Positions 54,832-64,000 of a stretch of 64,000 bases of DNA are shown piece by piece. Numbering within the stretch: the first letter of the stretch is position 1; the number at the start of each line of letters is the position of its first letter. Source of the DNA: Verrucomicrobiales bacterium (GTDB lineage: Bacteria > Verrucomicrobiota > Verrucomicrobiia > Limisphaerales > UBA9464); contig JAIXZE010000367.1 in NCBI GenBank assembly GCA_027489875.1, forward strand, positions 1 through 64,000, read 5' to 3'. The translations under genes and the position numbers were made by a program. Under the pieces are notes generated by a model. That model made no database searches, was not told where the DNA came from, and worked only from the letters and a program-made list of their open reading frames with translations.

Positions 54832-56117
54832 TCCGCGTGGAGTTCGTCCGGTCCGAGAAGGCGTGCGCCGTGAGCCTCCCGGATGCTGGCCCCGATCCCC
54901 TGTGGGGCGGCTGCCGCCAGCTTCTGGAAGAAGTTCGGGAAGGTCTTTTTGACGCACGACGGGTTTCTGATTTTCATGCCCGGCACTTGCAAGCTCAGAG
55001 TCGCGAAACACATCGCCATCCGGTGGTCGTTGTAGGTTTCAATCTCGGCACCGTGCAGGGGGGTTGGGTAGACCGTGAGGGTATCACCCTCCTCTTCAAC
55101 GCGGGCACCACACTTGGTGAGTTCGGTGCGCAAGGCGCGGACGCGTTCGCATTCCTGGACCCGGAGCCGGCCGAGATCGGTGAAACGAACCGGATAACCG
55201 GCGAATGGCGCGAGCACGATGGCGGTCATGATGCTGTCGCCGAGGTCGGACTCCCGGGAGACGACTGCCGGCAAGGGCAGACAGGCCGGAAAGCGGGCAT
55301 CGATCTGCCATCCGGAGGTGGGCCATCCCGAGACGGGTGGGAAGCCTGCGGGGCCCGGACGGCCACCGCGGAGCAGCCAGTCAGCGGCCCAGAAATAACT
55401 GCCCGACGAGGCATCCGGTTCGATCGGGAAAGTCCCGCCTTGGGAGGGAAAGGCTCCGGCGAGACGGGACGTCATCGCCACGTAGGGGGCGTCATCCAGA
55501 TCGCCTTCGCCTTCGAGATCGACCTGCCAGTGGGCTGTTGGGGCGGAGAGCAGGAGCGCAGAAGCGAATTGGGAGCTTTCCGCGATGCTGACCGAGCAGC
55601 GTCCGGGCCTGGGGCCGGAGCCGTGGATCACGGCCGGGAGGCGGCCGTTGGCGGACTCGATGGAATACCCGAGTTGACGGAGGGCCCCCAGGAGGGCCGA
55701 CTGCGGACGCTCGTGCATCCGTGGGATCCCGCTCAGTCGATATGTTCCGTGGCCGAGGCAGACGAATGCGGCGAGGAATCGGGCGGCGGTTCCCGCGTTG
55801 CCGACGTGCAGATCGAGCGGTTGCGTGGGCGTCCCGGCGCGTGGGATCCGGCCACCGAGGCCCACCACCTCGATGGTGCGGTTGGCGGGCTCGGATTCGT
55901 CCGGATTTACGCGGACCTCGAATCCAAGATGGCGGAGGCATTCCACCATGACCTGGGTGTCCTCGCTCCAGAGCGCCCCGCGGAGTGTCGTGGGGCCTTG
56001 GGCGAGCGCTGCCAGGATCAGGGCTCGATTGGTGATGCTCTTGGATCCAGGAATGGTGACCTGGATCGGGAGCGGGCGCAGGACGGGTTCGATCTCGATG
56101 AGCGCTGGGAGGGCCAT
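54828..56117 (-). CDS. aroA: 3-phosphoshikimate 1-carboxyvinyltransferase (EPSP synthase)
   Basis: AroA joins phosphoenolpyruvate to shikimate-3-phosphate. The 429-residue product has IPGSKSITNRALILAAL (Lys and Ser for phosphate), LHVGNAGTAARFLAAF (PEP-binding), LSGIPRMHERPQ and ESSQFASALLLSAP. The catalytic region ESDLGDSIMTAIV and YNDHRMAMCFATL follow. The LHVGNAGTAARF form points to class II, since class I enzymes have LGNAGTAMR. It is preceded by tyrA (17 bp) and followed by cmk (4-bp overlap). Confidence 0.94.
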   Translation of the reverse strand: MALPALIEIEPVLRPLPIQVTIPGSKSITNRALILAALAQGPTTLRGALWSEDTQVMVECLRHLGFEVRVNPDESEPANRTIEVVGLGGRIPRAGTPTQPLDLHVGNAGTAARFLAAFVCLGHGTYRLSGIPRMHERPQSALLGALRQLGYSIESANGRLPAVIHGSGPRPGRCSVSIAESSQFASALLLSAPTAHWQVDLEGEGDLDDAPYVAMTSRLAGAFPSQGGTFPIEPDASSGSYFWAADWLLRGGRPGPAGFPPVSGWPTSGWQIDARFPACLPLPAVVSRESDLGDSIMTAIVLAPFAGYPVRFTDLGRLRVQECERVRALRTELTKCGARVEEEGDTLTVYPTPLHGAEIETYNDHRMAMCFATLSLQVPGMKIRNPSCVKKTFPNFFQKLAAAAPQGIGASIREAHGARLLGPDELHAD

Positions 56118-56134
56118 GAAAGCGGGAAACGGAT

Positions 56135-57034
56135 TCAGTGGGTGGGCGCGGATTCCTGGCAGGGGTTCCGGAACTCCCGGAGCCAGGCTTCGCGGCGATC
56201 GCGGGCTTCGCGCAGGAACTGGTCGATGGCGCAAGCATCCCCGCGGGTGAGGGCAGCTTCGAATAGGGTCAGCTCCGCTCGCCACGACTCGATGGTGGCG
56301 CGGATGGCGTCGCTGTTGGAGAGGGCGATGTCCCGCCACATCTCCGGGGAGCCACTGGCCAGCCGGGAGGTGTCCCTGAAACCTGTGGCGCACAGATCCC
56401 GAACTCCGGCCGGGTGGGCGGGATCCAGAACGTGATGGGCCAGGACGCTGGCCAGAACCTGGGGAAGATGGCTTGCGCGGGCGACCCAGAGGTCATGGTT
56501 CCCGGGCGTCATCTCGATCGTTCGGCCACCGACGGATTGCCACAGTCGATGCAGACGGGTCACCGCGGCGACAGGGGTCCGCGGCGTGGGCGTTAGGACG
56601 CACCGTGCGTTGACGTAGAGGTCGGGCTTCGATGCCAGGACTCCCGTTTGTTCGGATCCGGCCATGGGGTGGCCACCGACGAACGTGACGCCTGTTCCCT
56701 CGACGAGCGGTTCGATGGCGGCGACGACAGAGGCCTTCGCGGAGCCGACGTCCGTGAGGAGCGCGTCATCCCGCAAGAACGGAAGGCACTGGGACGCGAG
56801 GTTCGCCATCTGGCCGATGGGGGTGCAGAGGACGACGATTTCGGCATCCATGACGACCTCGGCGAGGTCGGTGGACGCAAGGTCGGCGGCCCCCACCTGG
56901 CGACACTCATCGAGGGTTGCCTGACGACGGGCGTACCCCGCGACGCAGGAAGCGACGCGGAATTCGCGGAGGGCGCGGCCGAGGGACCCCCCGAGCAGGC
57001 CCATGCCGACGATGGCAACCTTGTTGAACAGCAC
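56135..57034 (-). CDS. tyrA: Prephenate dehydrogenase
   Basis: TyrA oxidises prephenate to 4-hydroxyphenylpyruvate in tyrosine synthesis. The 299-residue product has the Rossmann motif VAIVGMGLLGGSLGRALRE, LCTPIGQMANLA, LTDVGSAKASV, GGHPMAGSEQTGV and the C-terminal ASHLPQVLASVLAHHVLDP. No chorismate mutase or ACT domain is fused. The GTG at 57034 is chosen because it precedes the motif by seven codons and avoids overlap with the divergent DUF255 gene. It heads tyrA-aroA-cmk-TIGR03790. Confidence 0.92.
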   Translation of the reverse strand: MLFNKVAIVGMGLLGGSLGRALREFRVASCVAGYARRQATLDECRQVGAADLASTDLAEVVMDAEIVVLCTPIGQMANLASQCLPFLRDDALLTDVGSAKASVVAAIEPLVEGTGVTFVGGHPMAGSEQTGVLASKPDLYVNARCVLTPTPRTPVAAVTRLHRLWQSVGGRTIEMTPGNHDLWVARASHLPQVLASVLAHHVLDPAHPAGVRDLCATGFRDTSRLASGSPEMWRDIALSNSDAIRATIESWRAELTLFEAALTRGDACAIDQFLREARDRREAWLREFRNPCQESAPTH

Positions 57035-57123
57035 GGAGGGCGACGTTAGGGGAGGGGCGGGGGAATGTTCCAGAGGCGAGTTTTCGGTTTTCGGCCGGCG
57101 GCGGGAGGCTACCGTAGGCTGAC

Positions 57124-59214
57124 GTGAGTTCCGAGAACGCCAAGACAAGCCGCCCCGCCAACCGGCTGGGGCAGGAAAAGTCGCCCTACCTGTTGCAGCA
57201 CGCCCACAACCCTGTCGACTGGCATCCCTGGGGTGAGGAGGCGTTCGCCCGGGCGAAGGCGGAGTCGAAGCCGGTGTTCCTGAGCATTGGCTATTCCACC
57301 TGCCACTGGTGTCACGTGATGGAGCGCGAGGTCTTCGAGGATGCGGCCACAGGCGCGTACCTGAAGGAGCATTTCATCAGCATCAAGGTGGACCGTGAGG
57401 AACGGCCGGACGTGGACCGGATCTACATGTCGTTCGTGCAGATCACGACCGGGAGCGGCGGTTGGCCTTTGAACGTCTTCCTGACGCCCGATCTGAAGCC
57501 TTTCTACGGCGGGACGTACTTCCCGCCGGAACCGCGGCATGGACGTCCGTCCTTCCGTCAGTTGCTGGAACGGATCGTCGAGCTCTGGGGGCAACGACGG
57601 ACCGAACTGGTGGAGTCCGCGGAGGAACTGACGGGGCGGTTGCGGGCGATGGCGCAGCAGGATCCGGGGAACTCGTTCCCTGCGGGCTTGCGGGAGTTGG
57701 AAGGGGCGGGGCAGACCTTCCTGGGAGAATTCGATCCGGTCCACGGTGGGTTCGGCGGTGCCCCCAAGTTTCCGCGGCCCAGCCAGCCGTTGTTCCTGCT
57801 GCGGTATGCACACCGGTTTGGGGATGCGATGGCGAAGGACGCGGTGGTGATGACCTGCGATCGCATGGCGGCGGGCGGCATGTACGACCAGCTGGGGGAT
57901 GGGTTTGCGCGGTACTCGGTGGATGAACGGTGGCTGGTGCCGCACTTCGAGAAGATGCTCTATGACAACGCCCAGTTGTTGCAGTTGTACCTGGACGTCC
58001 ACGTGCTGACCGGTGACGCGCGCCATGGGGAGGTTGCCCGCGGGATTGCCCGGTATGTGCTCCGCGACATGATGTCGACCGAAGGCGGCTTCTATTCGGC
58101 GGAGGACGCCGACAGCGAAGGGCAGGAGGGCAAGTTCTACTGCTGGACGAAGGCGGAATTGTCGGCCGCCTTGACGCCAGGCGAGCTCGAGGCTTGTACC
58201 GTCCATTACGGGATTACCGAGGAGGGGAATTTCGTGGACCATAGCCACCCGGAGCCGCTCCGTGGGCTCAACGTGCTCTCCATCGTTGAACCCAACCTTT
58301 CCGGAGAGCACGCCGTCCTCCTCGCCAACGCGCGCGAAAAACTGATGGCTTTGCGCGCGCAACGGGTGCGGCCGCACCGCGACGACAAGGTGTTGGTCTC
58401 GTGGAATGGAATGATGCTGGGCGCGCTGGCGCGGGCGGGCGTGATCCTGGACGAACCGGCCTGTGTGGCCGCGGCGAATCGCAATGCCGACTTCATCCAG
58501 ACACGGATGTGGGATCCGGCTACCGGCACGCTTTTCCACCGGTGGCGGGAAGGGGAACGCGACACGGTCCAGTTGCTCGATGCATATGCGAACCTGCTGG
58601 CTGGGTTGACGGATCTTTATGAAGCGACCCTGGATCCGCGGCGCCTGGGATTCGCGGTGGCGGTGGCCGAGTCCATGATCCGTCGCTTCCACGATGCGGA
58701 GGCGGGTGGGTTTTGGCAGACGACGGCGGATGCGCCTCACCTTCTGGTCCGTTCAAAGGAGGATTACGATGGGGCGGAGCCCAGCGGGAACAGCGTCGCG
58801 GCGCTGGCGCTGCTGCGTCTGGCCGCGATCTGCGACCGTAAGGATTGGCGGGAAGCAGCCGAGCGTACTGTCCGGCTTTTTGCCCAGAAGCTTCACCAGA
58901 TGCCCCAGGCGGTACCCCATTTGTTGCTGTCCTTGGACTTCCTCCAACAGGAACCCAAACGTGTCGTGCTCGTGGGTGATTGGACGTGCGGCAGCACGGC
59001 CTCGCTGCTGCGAACCGTCCACGGGGTGTTCGAACCCAACCGGGTCGTCCTCGGCAACCACGGTCCGGTGGAGGCATTCGCCAAGACCCTGCCGGTCAAT
59101 GAGGAGTTCACGCGGGCCTTCTGCTGCAACGGCACCGCGTGCGAGGAACCGACCCGGGATCGAAAGCGGGTTCGCGCCTTCCTGGAACGTCGGGAACCGT
59201 CCGAGGGCAGATGA
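57124..59214 (+). CDS. Thioredoxin domain-containing protein, DUF255/YyaL (SSP411-like)
   Basis: The 696-residue product has an N-terminal thioredoxin-like domain with [24 protein letters not shown] and the active-site CHWC in [31 protein letters not shown] and GGTYFPPE follow. The rest is an (alpha/alpha)6 barrel with [35 protein letters not shown] and [19 protein letters not shown]. This layout defines the YyaL/spermatogenesis-associated protein 20 family. Biochemical activity is not established. GTG 57124 is the start; it is divergent from tyrA. Confidence 0.92.
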   Translation: MSSENAKTSRPANRLGQEKSPYLLQHAHNPVDWHPWGEEAFARAKAESKPVFLSIGYSTCHWCHVMEREVFEDAATGAYLKEHFISIKVDREERPDVDRIYMSFVQITTGSGGWPLNVFLTPDLKPFYGGTYFPPEPRHGRPSFRQLLERIVELWGQRRTELVESAEELTGRLRAMAQQDPGNSFPAGLRELEGAGQTFLGEFDPVHGGFGGAPKFPRPSQPLFLLRYAHRFGDAMAKDAVVMTCDRMAAGGMYDQLGDGFARYSVDERWLVPHFEKMLYDNAQLLQLYLDVHVLTGDARHGEVARGIARYVLRDMMSTEGGFYSAEDADSEGQEGKFYCWTKAELSAALTPGELEACTVHYGITEEGNFVDHSHPEPLRGLNVLSIVEPNLSGEHAVLLANAREKLMALRAQRVRPHRDDKVLVSWNGMMLGALARAGVILDEPACVAAANRNADFIQTRMWDPATGTLFHRWREGERDTVQLLDAYANLLAGLTDLYEATLDPRRLGFAVAVAESMIRRFHDAEAGGFWQTTADAPHLLVRSKEDYDGAEPSGNSVAALALLRLAAICDRKDWREAAERTVRLFAQKLHQMPQAVPHLLLSLDFLQQEPKRVVLVGDWTCGSTASLLRTVHGVFEPNRVVLGNHGPVEAFAKTLPVNEEFTRAFCCNGTACEEPTRDRKRVRAFLERREPSEGR

Positions 59215-59235
59215 CCACCGACGGCTCAGGAAGGA

Positions 59236-59628
59236 TTACGGCGCTGCAGTATCGAACCCCTGGGACGCCACGGGGACGTGATAATGCACCGGCATGCCGT
59301 CGAGGTAGTTGATGATGTTGTTGCTGAACCCGTAGATCAGGATGAAGCAGAGGGTGACCGAAGCGGCCCAGAGCTTTATCCACGAGTGGTTGCCAGACTT
59401 CCTGTCGCAGACGAACACCATCCGGACGATGGCGGAGCCAACAAGGAGGATGGTGGGGTAATAGCCGAACTGGACGAGGGGGCGGGTCCAGGCGGTGGAC
59501 GGATCCGGCTGTCTCCAAAACCCCTGATCTTCCCTCAGCCAGACCATCAACGCCAGAGCTCCCAGCCCGAATGCCACCGGCCAGAGGGTCCCTGACCGCC
59601 GGGTTTCGTTGGGGTTTGGAGTCTTCAT
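59236..59628 (-). CDS. Hypothetical membrane protein
   Basis: The 130-residue product has three predicted membrane segments (about residues 15-31, 54-73 and 84-104) and a small loop with RKSGNHSWIKLW. Nothing in it matches a family I know. It is convergent with the DUF255 gene, 21 bp away. No adjacent same-strand partner is seen. The gap 59629-59892 upstream holds only a GC-rich stretch with no gene. Confidence 0.6.
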   Translation of the reverse strand: MKTPNPNETRRSGTLWPVAFGLGALALMVWLREDQGFWRQPDPSTAWTRPLVQFGYYPTILLVGSAIVRMVFVCDRKSGNHSWIKLWAASVTLCFILIYGFSNNIINYLDGMPVHYHVPVASQGFDTAAP

Positions 59629-59892
59629 GATCCACCAAAGGCCTACTCCATTTTAGGGGTGTGGCAAGACTTTCCTCAGGGGTTGCCGGACGTCCCTTTG
59701 CGAACTTTGCGCACACGATTCTCCCGTGGGCCGGACGACCCGGAGTCCAATCTCCGGCACGCGCGACGTGTGGGCGGCGACCGGCCGTCGATCGCGCCAC
59801 GGCGACTTTCGGCCGGCTTTCCGTTTGCCAGATGCGGCGGGCATGGTTAAGAAACCGGGCCGTTCACACGTCCGTTTAATCACAAAAGAATT

Positions 59893-60924
59893 ATGCCTAA
59901 CGCCTACCACGCTTCCATCGAGGGTGCGCAGCATGGAGCGAAGACTCTCGACCAGTTCCTGGACTACGCAAAAGCGTCGGGTGCCGCGGGTGCCCAGCCG
60001 AGCAATTACATGCTGGGCGACGGGAAAGGGGGCTTCAAGAAGGCGAAGGACATCAAGGCCACGTTCGAGGCGCGCGGGATGCATCTGGACGGAATCTCGG
60101 CGCATTGCCCCTTCTGGGTGCACACCTCCGCGTGGACCGGAACCAAGTCCGGCAATCCGTTCATCGCGCCGGATGTAGCCGCGCTGCCCCCGGAAAAGAT
60201 CGAGAAGTGGCACGAGACCTACCTGCTCAAGCTGATGGATCTCGCGGCGGAACTGGGTGTGAAGAGCCTGCCCATGTTCTGGGGCGTGGCCTTCGGCTGG
60301 GAGGTGGCTTCCGGTTATCCCTGGGGCTTCTGGTCTGGCGCCGGATTTGACCTGGTCAAGGAAGGGCAGGAGCGGTTCGTGAAGAAGACGGCGAAGCTCC
60401 GGAAGAAGGCGAATGAACTGGGTATCAAGCTCTGCCACGAAATCCACCCGGGCACCGGGGCGATGTGCGCCGATGATTTTCTGATGTTGGTGCAGATCTG
60501 CGACAACGACCCCTGTCTGGCGGTCAACGCGGATCCCTCGCACTGCTGGGAAGGTGAGAGTTGGGAGACGCGCTTCCTCAAGGTCGGCAAATACATCTAC
60601 GCCGCCCATGTGAAGAACTTCACCATCCGTCCCGGGTTCCCCCTGCGCTCGATGGAGGCAAACTGGCCGAAGCGCGCGATGCAGTTCACGGACCTGCCTT
60701 CCGGCGACCTGAACATGCAACGCTACGTGGAGTTGCTGCTGCACGTGGGCTACCGGGATCGCTACTGCAAGTTGAACGGCACCGCGACCGCACCGCTGGT
60801 GGTCGAGGCAGAATCGGCGCACCGCGACCTCGACTTCACGAGCGCGAACGGCATCGCGTATGTCCGCGACCACTGCTGCTGGCCGGCGGCTGCAGGCAGC
60901 TTCGAGGACGGCATGGGCGCCTAG
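59893..60924 (+). CDS. Sugar phosphate isomerase/epimerase-like TIM-barrel protein
   Basis: The 343-residue product belongs to the xylose-isomerase-like AP-endonuclease-2 fold. Metal-binding candidates are IKLCHEIHPGTG (Glu, His), VNADPSHCWEG (Asp, His), YIYAAHVKNF (His) and VVEAESAH (Glu). The fold acts on sugars or inositols. The exact substrate is unknown. The start is ATG 59893 with AT-rich sequence (TTAATCACAAAAGAATT) just before it, but no clear Shine-Dalgarno site. Confidence 0.83.
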   Translation: MPNAYHASIEGAQHGAKTLDQFLDYAKASGAAGAQPSNYMLGDGKGGFKKAKDIKATFEARGMHLDGISAHCPFWVHTSAWTGTKSGNPFIAPDVAALPPEKIEKWHETYLLKLMDLAAELGVKSLPMFWGVAFGWEVASGYPWGFWSGAGFDLVKEGQERFVKKTAKLRKKANELGIKLCHEIHPGTGAMCADDFLMLVQICDNDPCLAVNADPSHCWEGESWETRFLKVGKYIYAAHVKNFTIRPGFPLRSMEANWPKRAMQFTDLPSGDLNMQRYVELLLHVGYRDRYCKLNGTATAPLVVEAESAHRDLDFTSANGIAYVRDHCCWPAAAGSFEDGMGA

Positions 60925-60995
60925 TTCCGGCATTTCAAAAATCCTCTTTGACAGATGCGGGGGAGATCGTGCATTCCTCCGTTGCTCCGGTAACG

Positions 60996-61116
60996 GGGCA
61001 CTCATCCAGAGTGGCAGAGGGACTGGCCCGATGAAGCCACGGCAACCGGCAGCGCTGACCGCGCTGCGGCCAGGTGCCAAATCCAGGTCCTCCGAAAGGG
61101 GGGCGAAGATGAGGAG
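60996..61116 (+). promoter_or_regulatory. SAM-I riboswitch (S-box)
   Basis: The aptamer shows the conserved S-box signatures in order: CTCATCCAGAGTGGCAGAGG, GACTGGCCCGATGAAGCC, GGCAACCGG, CCAGGTGCCAAATCC, and GAAGATGAGG closing helix P1 (61001-61006 with 61108-61113). The P2, P3 and P4 stems can all be drawn. It binds S-adenosylmethionine and, when bound, favours the terminator downstream. It controls the threonine-synthase-like gene starting at 61240. Confidence 0.95.
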
Positions 61117-61133
61117 CGCTGGTCAGGATTTTC

Positions 61134-61167
61134 CGGCCCCTTCTCGCTTCGCGTGGAGGGGCTTTTT
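61134..61167 (+). terminator. SAM-riboswitch expression-platform terminator
   Basis: A stem GCCCCT/AGGGGC with an inner CGC/GCG and a TTC tip is followed by TTTTT. It lies 20 nt after aptamer helix P1, before the coding region. High SAM should terminate transcription here. Confidence 0.9.
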
Positions 61168-61239
61168 GCTTCGGCATGGTGCCGTTTCCCCTCCCACCAA
61201 CAGTTGAGTGCCCAGAGCCGGACTTTGGAACAGAGACGT

Positions 61240-62520
61240 ATGAGCCAGACGCAGCAGGGATTCATGAAGGCGCTGAAGTGCCGCGAGTGCGGACGTGAGT
61301 ACGCGCTGGGTGCCACCCACGTTTGTGAGTTTGATTTCGGTCCGCTGGAAGTCGCGTACGACTACGAGCGCATCAAGAAGGTCCTGAGCCGCGAGGTGAT
61401 CCAGTCGCGCCCACAGAACATGTGGCGTTACCGGGAGCTCCTCCCGGTGGCTGGCGAACCCACGGTTGGCCGTCAGGTGGGGTATACGCCGTTGATCAAG
61501 GCGGACCGGCTGGCGAAGAAGCTGGGGATCCGCGAACTGTGGGTGAAGAACGACGCGGTGAATTACCCGACGCTGTCGTTCAAGGATCGCGTGGTCAGCG
61601 TGGCGTTGAGCCGGTCGGTGGAGCTGGGCTTCAAGACCGTGGCCTGCGCCTCCACGGGCAACCTGGCCAATTCGGTGGCGGCCAACGCGGCTGCCGCAGG
61701 TCTGGAGGCCTACGTCTTCATCCCGTCCGATCTGGAGCAGGGCAAGGTGGTGAACTCCCTCGTCTATGGGGCGCGGGTGATCGGCATCAAGGGCCACTAC
61801 GACGAGGTCAACCGCCTCTGCGCCGAGATTGCCGGCAAGTATCCCTGGGCGTTCGTGAACGTGAACATGCGCCCGTATTACGCCGAAGGGTCGAAGTCCA
61901 TGGGCTTCGAGATCCAGGAACAGCTCGGCTGGGACATTCCCGAGCACACCGTGGTGTGCATGGCGTCCGGATCGCTGCTGACCAAGATCCACAAGAGTTA
62001 CCAGGAGTTTTCGAAGCTTGGGATCGTCCCGGAGAAGAAGTGGAGGATCCACGGGGCGCAGGCCACGGGCTGCAATCCGATCTCGTCAGCGCAGAAGGCG
62101 GGCCTGGACTTCTTCAAGCCGCAGAAGCCCAACACGATTGCCAAGTCCTTGGCCATCGGGACGCCAGCCGATGGGTTTTACGCCTTGCGGGTGATGAAGG
62201 AGACGGGTGGGAGTGGTGACGACGTCACCGACGATGAGATCCGCGAGGGCATCCGGCTGCTCGCGGAGTGCGAGGGCGTGTTCGCCGAAACCGCAGGTGG
62301 TGTCACCGTGGGTGTCGCAAAGAAGTTGATTGCCGCCGGCAAGATTCCTGCCGATGGCCGCGCCGTCCTCTGCATCACCGGCAATGGGTTGAAGACGCTG
62401 GATGCGGTGGTCGGGCATGTGGGGGAAACCCGGGAAATCCGGCCGAGCCTTCGCGAGTTCGAGGGCTTGCTGTCGGTGGAACGTGGATCGACGGGTGTCC
62501 CGTCCCACGCCGTCCGCTGA
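61240..62520 (+). CDS. thrC: Threonine synthase-family PLP enzyme under SAM-riboswitch control
   Basis: This 426-residue fold-type II PLP enzyme has PTLSFKDRVV with the PLP lysine Lys115 and the phosphate-binding ASTGNLANSVAAN, and a late ITGNGLKTLDA. An N-terminal zinc-ribbon-like start CRECGREYALGATHVCEFD is present. The second CxxC of this ribbon is incomplete: where many relatives have a fourth Cys, Asp32 is found. By family it converts O-phosphohomoserine to threonine. The SAM-I riboswitch 5' of it and the sulfur-carrier gene 36 bp downstream suggest it may instead, or also, make homocysteine. That part is inference. Confidence 0.85.
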   Translation: MSQTQQGFMKALKCRECGREYALGATHVCEFDFGPLEVAYDYERIKKVLSREVIQSRPQNMWRYRELLPVAGEPTVGRQVGYTPLIKADRLAKKLGIRELWVKNDAVNYPTLSFKDRVVSVALSRSVELGFKTVACASTGNLANSVAANAAAAGLEAYVFIPSDLEQGKVVNSLVYGARVIGIKGHYDEVNRLCAEIAGKYPWAFVNVNMRPYYAEGSKSMGFEIQEQLGWDIPEHTVVCMASGSLLTKIHKSYQEFSKLGIVPEKKWRIHGAQATGCNPISSAQKAGLDFFKPQKPNTIAKSLAIGTPADGFYALRVMKETGGSGDDVTDDEIREGIRLLAECEGVFAETAGGVTVGVAKKLIAAGKIPADGRAVLCITGNGLKTLDAVVGHVGETREIRPSLREFEGLLSVERGSTGVPSHAVR

Positions 62521-62556
62521 GGTATTGGTCCCACCGGGAGTCTGAGGAGAAGAACC

Positions 62557-62832
62557 ATGAGCGTGCGCGTAAGCATCCCGCCGACGTTGCGGAAGCTGTG
62601 TGGGGGAGAGGATTCGGTCCGGGTGCGTCCGGGCACCGTGGACTCTCTCGTGGACCAACTGCAGCAGCGTTACAACGGCGTGCGGGAGCGGCTTTGCGAT
62701 GAGCAGGGCCGGATCCGTGGATCGGTGCTGGTGTTCGTGAACGACGAGGACATCCGGTTCCTGGGACATCAGCAGACGGAGCTCCGCCCCGGGGACGAGG
62801 TCAGCATCATTCCGGCGTTTGCCGGGGGGTGA
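62557..62832 (+). CDS. MoaD/ThiS-like ubiquitin-fold sulfur carrier protein
   Basis: The 91-residue product is of beta-grasp type with GEDSVRVRPGTVDSLVDQLQ, VLVFVNDEDIRFLG, LRPGDEVSIIPAFAGG and a terminal Gly-Gly. In MoaD, ThiS and CysO the C-terminal glycine is adenylated and thiocarboxylated to carry sulfur. The gene has a good Shine-Dalgarno (GAGGAGAAGAACC) and follows thrC in the SAM-controlled transcript. Activating (MoeB/ThiF-like) and metalloprotease (Mec+-like) partners are not in this window. Confidence 0.9.
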   Translation: MSVRVSIPPTLRKLCGGEDSVRVRPGTVDSLVDQLQQRYNGVRERLCDEQGRIRGSVLVFVNDEDIRFLGHQQTELRPGDEVSIIPAFAGG

Positions 62833-63096
62833 AGCGGGGTCGGGATCGGGCGTCCATGGGCGCCCGGGGGGTGTTGCGCAAACAGCACAGTGGCCTTTTT
62901 CGGGCATCAACTTCATTCACGAAGATGCGCCAATCGGTTCATGCCTGTGCCTCCGAGGCCTGCGGACGGACATTCTGGGCGAGGTGGTCCGGGATGGACC
63001 TGGCTCGACGGGTTGAATCCGCACGCAACGCGAGTGTGGCATTGGCGGTGCTGTTCAGGTTGAGTGTGCGGGCAGCAGGTCCGCATTTCGATACAC

Positions 63097-64000
63097 ATGG
63101 CCATCCACGTCGCACTCCACCACCGCACCCATTACACCTACGACCGTGAGGTCGGGCACTCGCCGCATGTCATCCGGCTGCGCCCGGCACCGCACAGCCG
63201 CACGCCCATCCTGGCGTATTCGCTGAAGGTCAAGCCGTCGGAGCAATTCCTCAACTGGCAGCAGGACCCATTCTCCAACTACCTGGCGCGTGTCGTATTT
63301 CCGGGAAAGTCCCGGGAGTTGCTCGTGGAAGTGGACCTGGTGGCGGAAATGGCGGTCTACAACCCTTTCGACTTCTTTCTGGAGGAATCTGCGGGCGAGT
63401 TCCCGTTCACGTACGAAGCGGTGCTTCGGAAGGATCTCGCGCCCTTCATGGCCTGGCCCGGAGCGGGGCCTCGGTTGCTCGCCCTGATCGATCGGTGGCG
63501 TGGCTCGAAGATGCGGATGATCGACTTCCTGGTGGCGGTGAACCGCTGCGTCAACGAGGAGATCCGCTACACGATCCGGCTGGAACCGGGTGTGCAGACG
63601 CCGGAGGAAACGCTGACGTTGAAGAGCGGTTCGTGCCGCGACTCCGGTTGGTTGCTGGTTCAGTTGTTCCGTGCGCTGGGATTCGCCTCCCGCTTCGTTT
63701 CCGGGTACCTCATCCAGTTGGCTCCCGATGTGAAGTCGCTGGACGGCCCCAGCGGGACGTCGGTCGATTTCACCGACCTGCACGCCTGGTGCGAGGTGTA
63801 CCTGCCGGGTGCGGGGTGGGTGGGCCTGGATCCCACTTCCGGATTGATGGCGGGTGAGGGCCACATTCCGCTTTCGTGCACGCCGGAACCGGCGACGGCC
63901 GCTCCCGTCTCGGGTGCTGTCGACAAGTGCGAGTCGAAGCTGCACCACGAGATGAAGGTGACCCGGATCTTTGAATCCCCGCGGGTCACGAAACCGTACA
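63097..64000 (+). CDS. Transglutaminase-like protein, large DUF2126-type (partial, cut by window end)
   Basis: At least 301 residues lie in the window. The sequence starts MAIHVALHHRTHYTYDREVG, the N-terminal beta domain of bacterial transglutaminases. A transglutaminase core follows with catalytic Cys in LKSGSCRDSGWLLVQLFRALG, His in DLHAWCEVYLPGAGWVGLD and Asp in DPTSG. The 5' portion matches the long (about 1100-residue) fusions with a DUF2126 domain. These may act as peptidases or amidases. The C-terminal half lies outside the window. The 264 bp before it show no gene. Confidence 0.88.
   Translation, partial: MAIHVALHHRTHYTYDREVGHSPHVIRLRPAPHSRTPILAYSLKVKPSEQFLNWQQDPFSNYLARVVFPGKSRELLVEVDLVAEMAVYNPFDFFLEESAGEFPFTYEAVLRKDLAPFMAWPGAGPRLLALIDRWRGSKMRMIDFLVAVNRCVNEEIRYTIRLEPGVQTPEETLTLKSGSCRDSGWLLVQLFRALGFASRFVSGYLIQLAPDVKSLDGPSGTSVDFTDLHAWCEVYLPGAGWVGLDPTSGLMAGEGHIPLSCTPEPATAAPVSGAVDKCESKLHHEMKVTRIFESPRVTKPY

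Overview
The window is GC-rich, densely coded bacterial DNA. It reads as a member of the Verrucomicrobiota, possibly Limisphaerales/Pedosphaera-like (the phylum is an inference). Supporting signs are a Verrucomicrobia/Planctomycetes-restricted small protein next to leuS, two pseudopilins with the [16 protein letters not shown] leader helix, PEP-CTERM-type secreted proteins, a TIGR03790-type protein, a single-chain transketolase, genes mostly lacking strong Shine-Dalgarno sites, and much interspersed repeat DNA between genes. No tRNA, rRNA, CRISPR array, prophage or classical IS transposase was seen.

Layout. 1-5.5 kb: a small conserved protein, a 46-residue membrane protein, leuS, an SGNH hydrolase, then about 1 kb of repeats. 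5.5-11 kb: transketolase, a TMEM14-like protein and an HrpB-type helicase that carries an intergenic repeat in frame. 11-18.5 kb: ABC-2 transporter, pseudopilin, miaE, amidohydrolase, SDR and lepB. 19-30.5 kb: phosphoesterase, DsbD, a PQQ-repeat protein with a membrane partner, the run glcF/methyltransferase/ABC ATPase, and pilD-aroE. 30.6-34 kb: two related secreted proteins, a pseudopilin and a TPR lipoprotein. 34-43.5 kb: trmO, the overlapping run accA-manA-TPR-TPR, a C39-like peptidase with dihydrofolate reductase, and gap. 43.8-47.8 kb: a trypsin-like PEP-CTERM protein and a large secreted metalloprotease. 47.9-57 kb: purD, an aldehyde dehydrogenase, a prenyl diphosphate synthase, DUF309, and tyrA-aroA-cmk-TIGR03790. 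57-64 kb: a DUF255 protein, a TIM-barrel isomerase-like protein, a SAM-I riboswitch driving a threonine-synthase-like gene and a MoaD/ThiS-like sulfur carrier, and a transglutaminase cut by the window end.

Two observations stand out. First, a textbook SAM-I riboswitch with its own terminator lies in front of a threonine-synthase-family enzyme followed by a ubiquitin-like sulfur carrier ending in Gly-Gly. SAM control argues for a role in homocysteine/methionine synthesis rather than, or as well as, threonine synthesis. Second, a small non-coding element of about 85-133 bp has near-perfect 22-bp terminal inverted repeats and a palindromic core. Three copies are flanked by 9-11 bp direct repeats. 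All four complete copies end 63-65 bp before the start codon of unrelated genes, and a truncated fifth lies 66 bp before leuS. This looks like a MITE that settles at a fixed distance from promoters.
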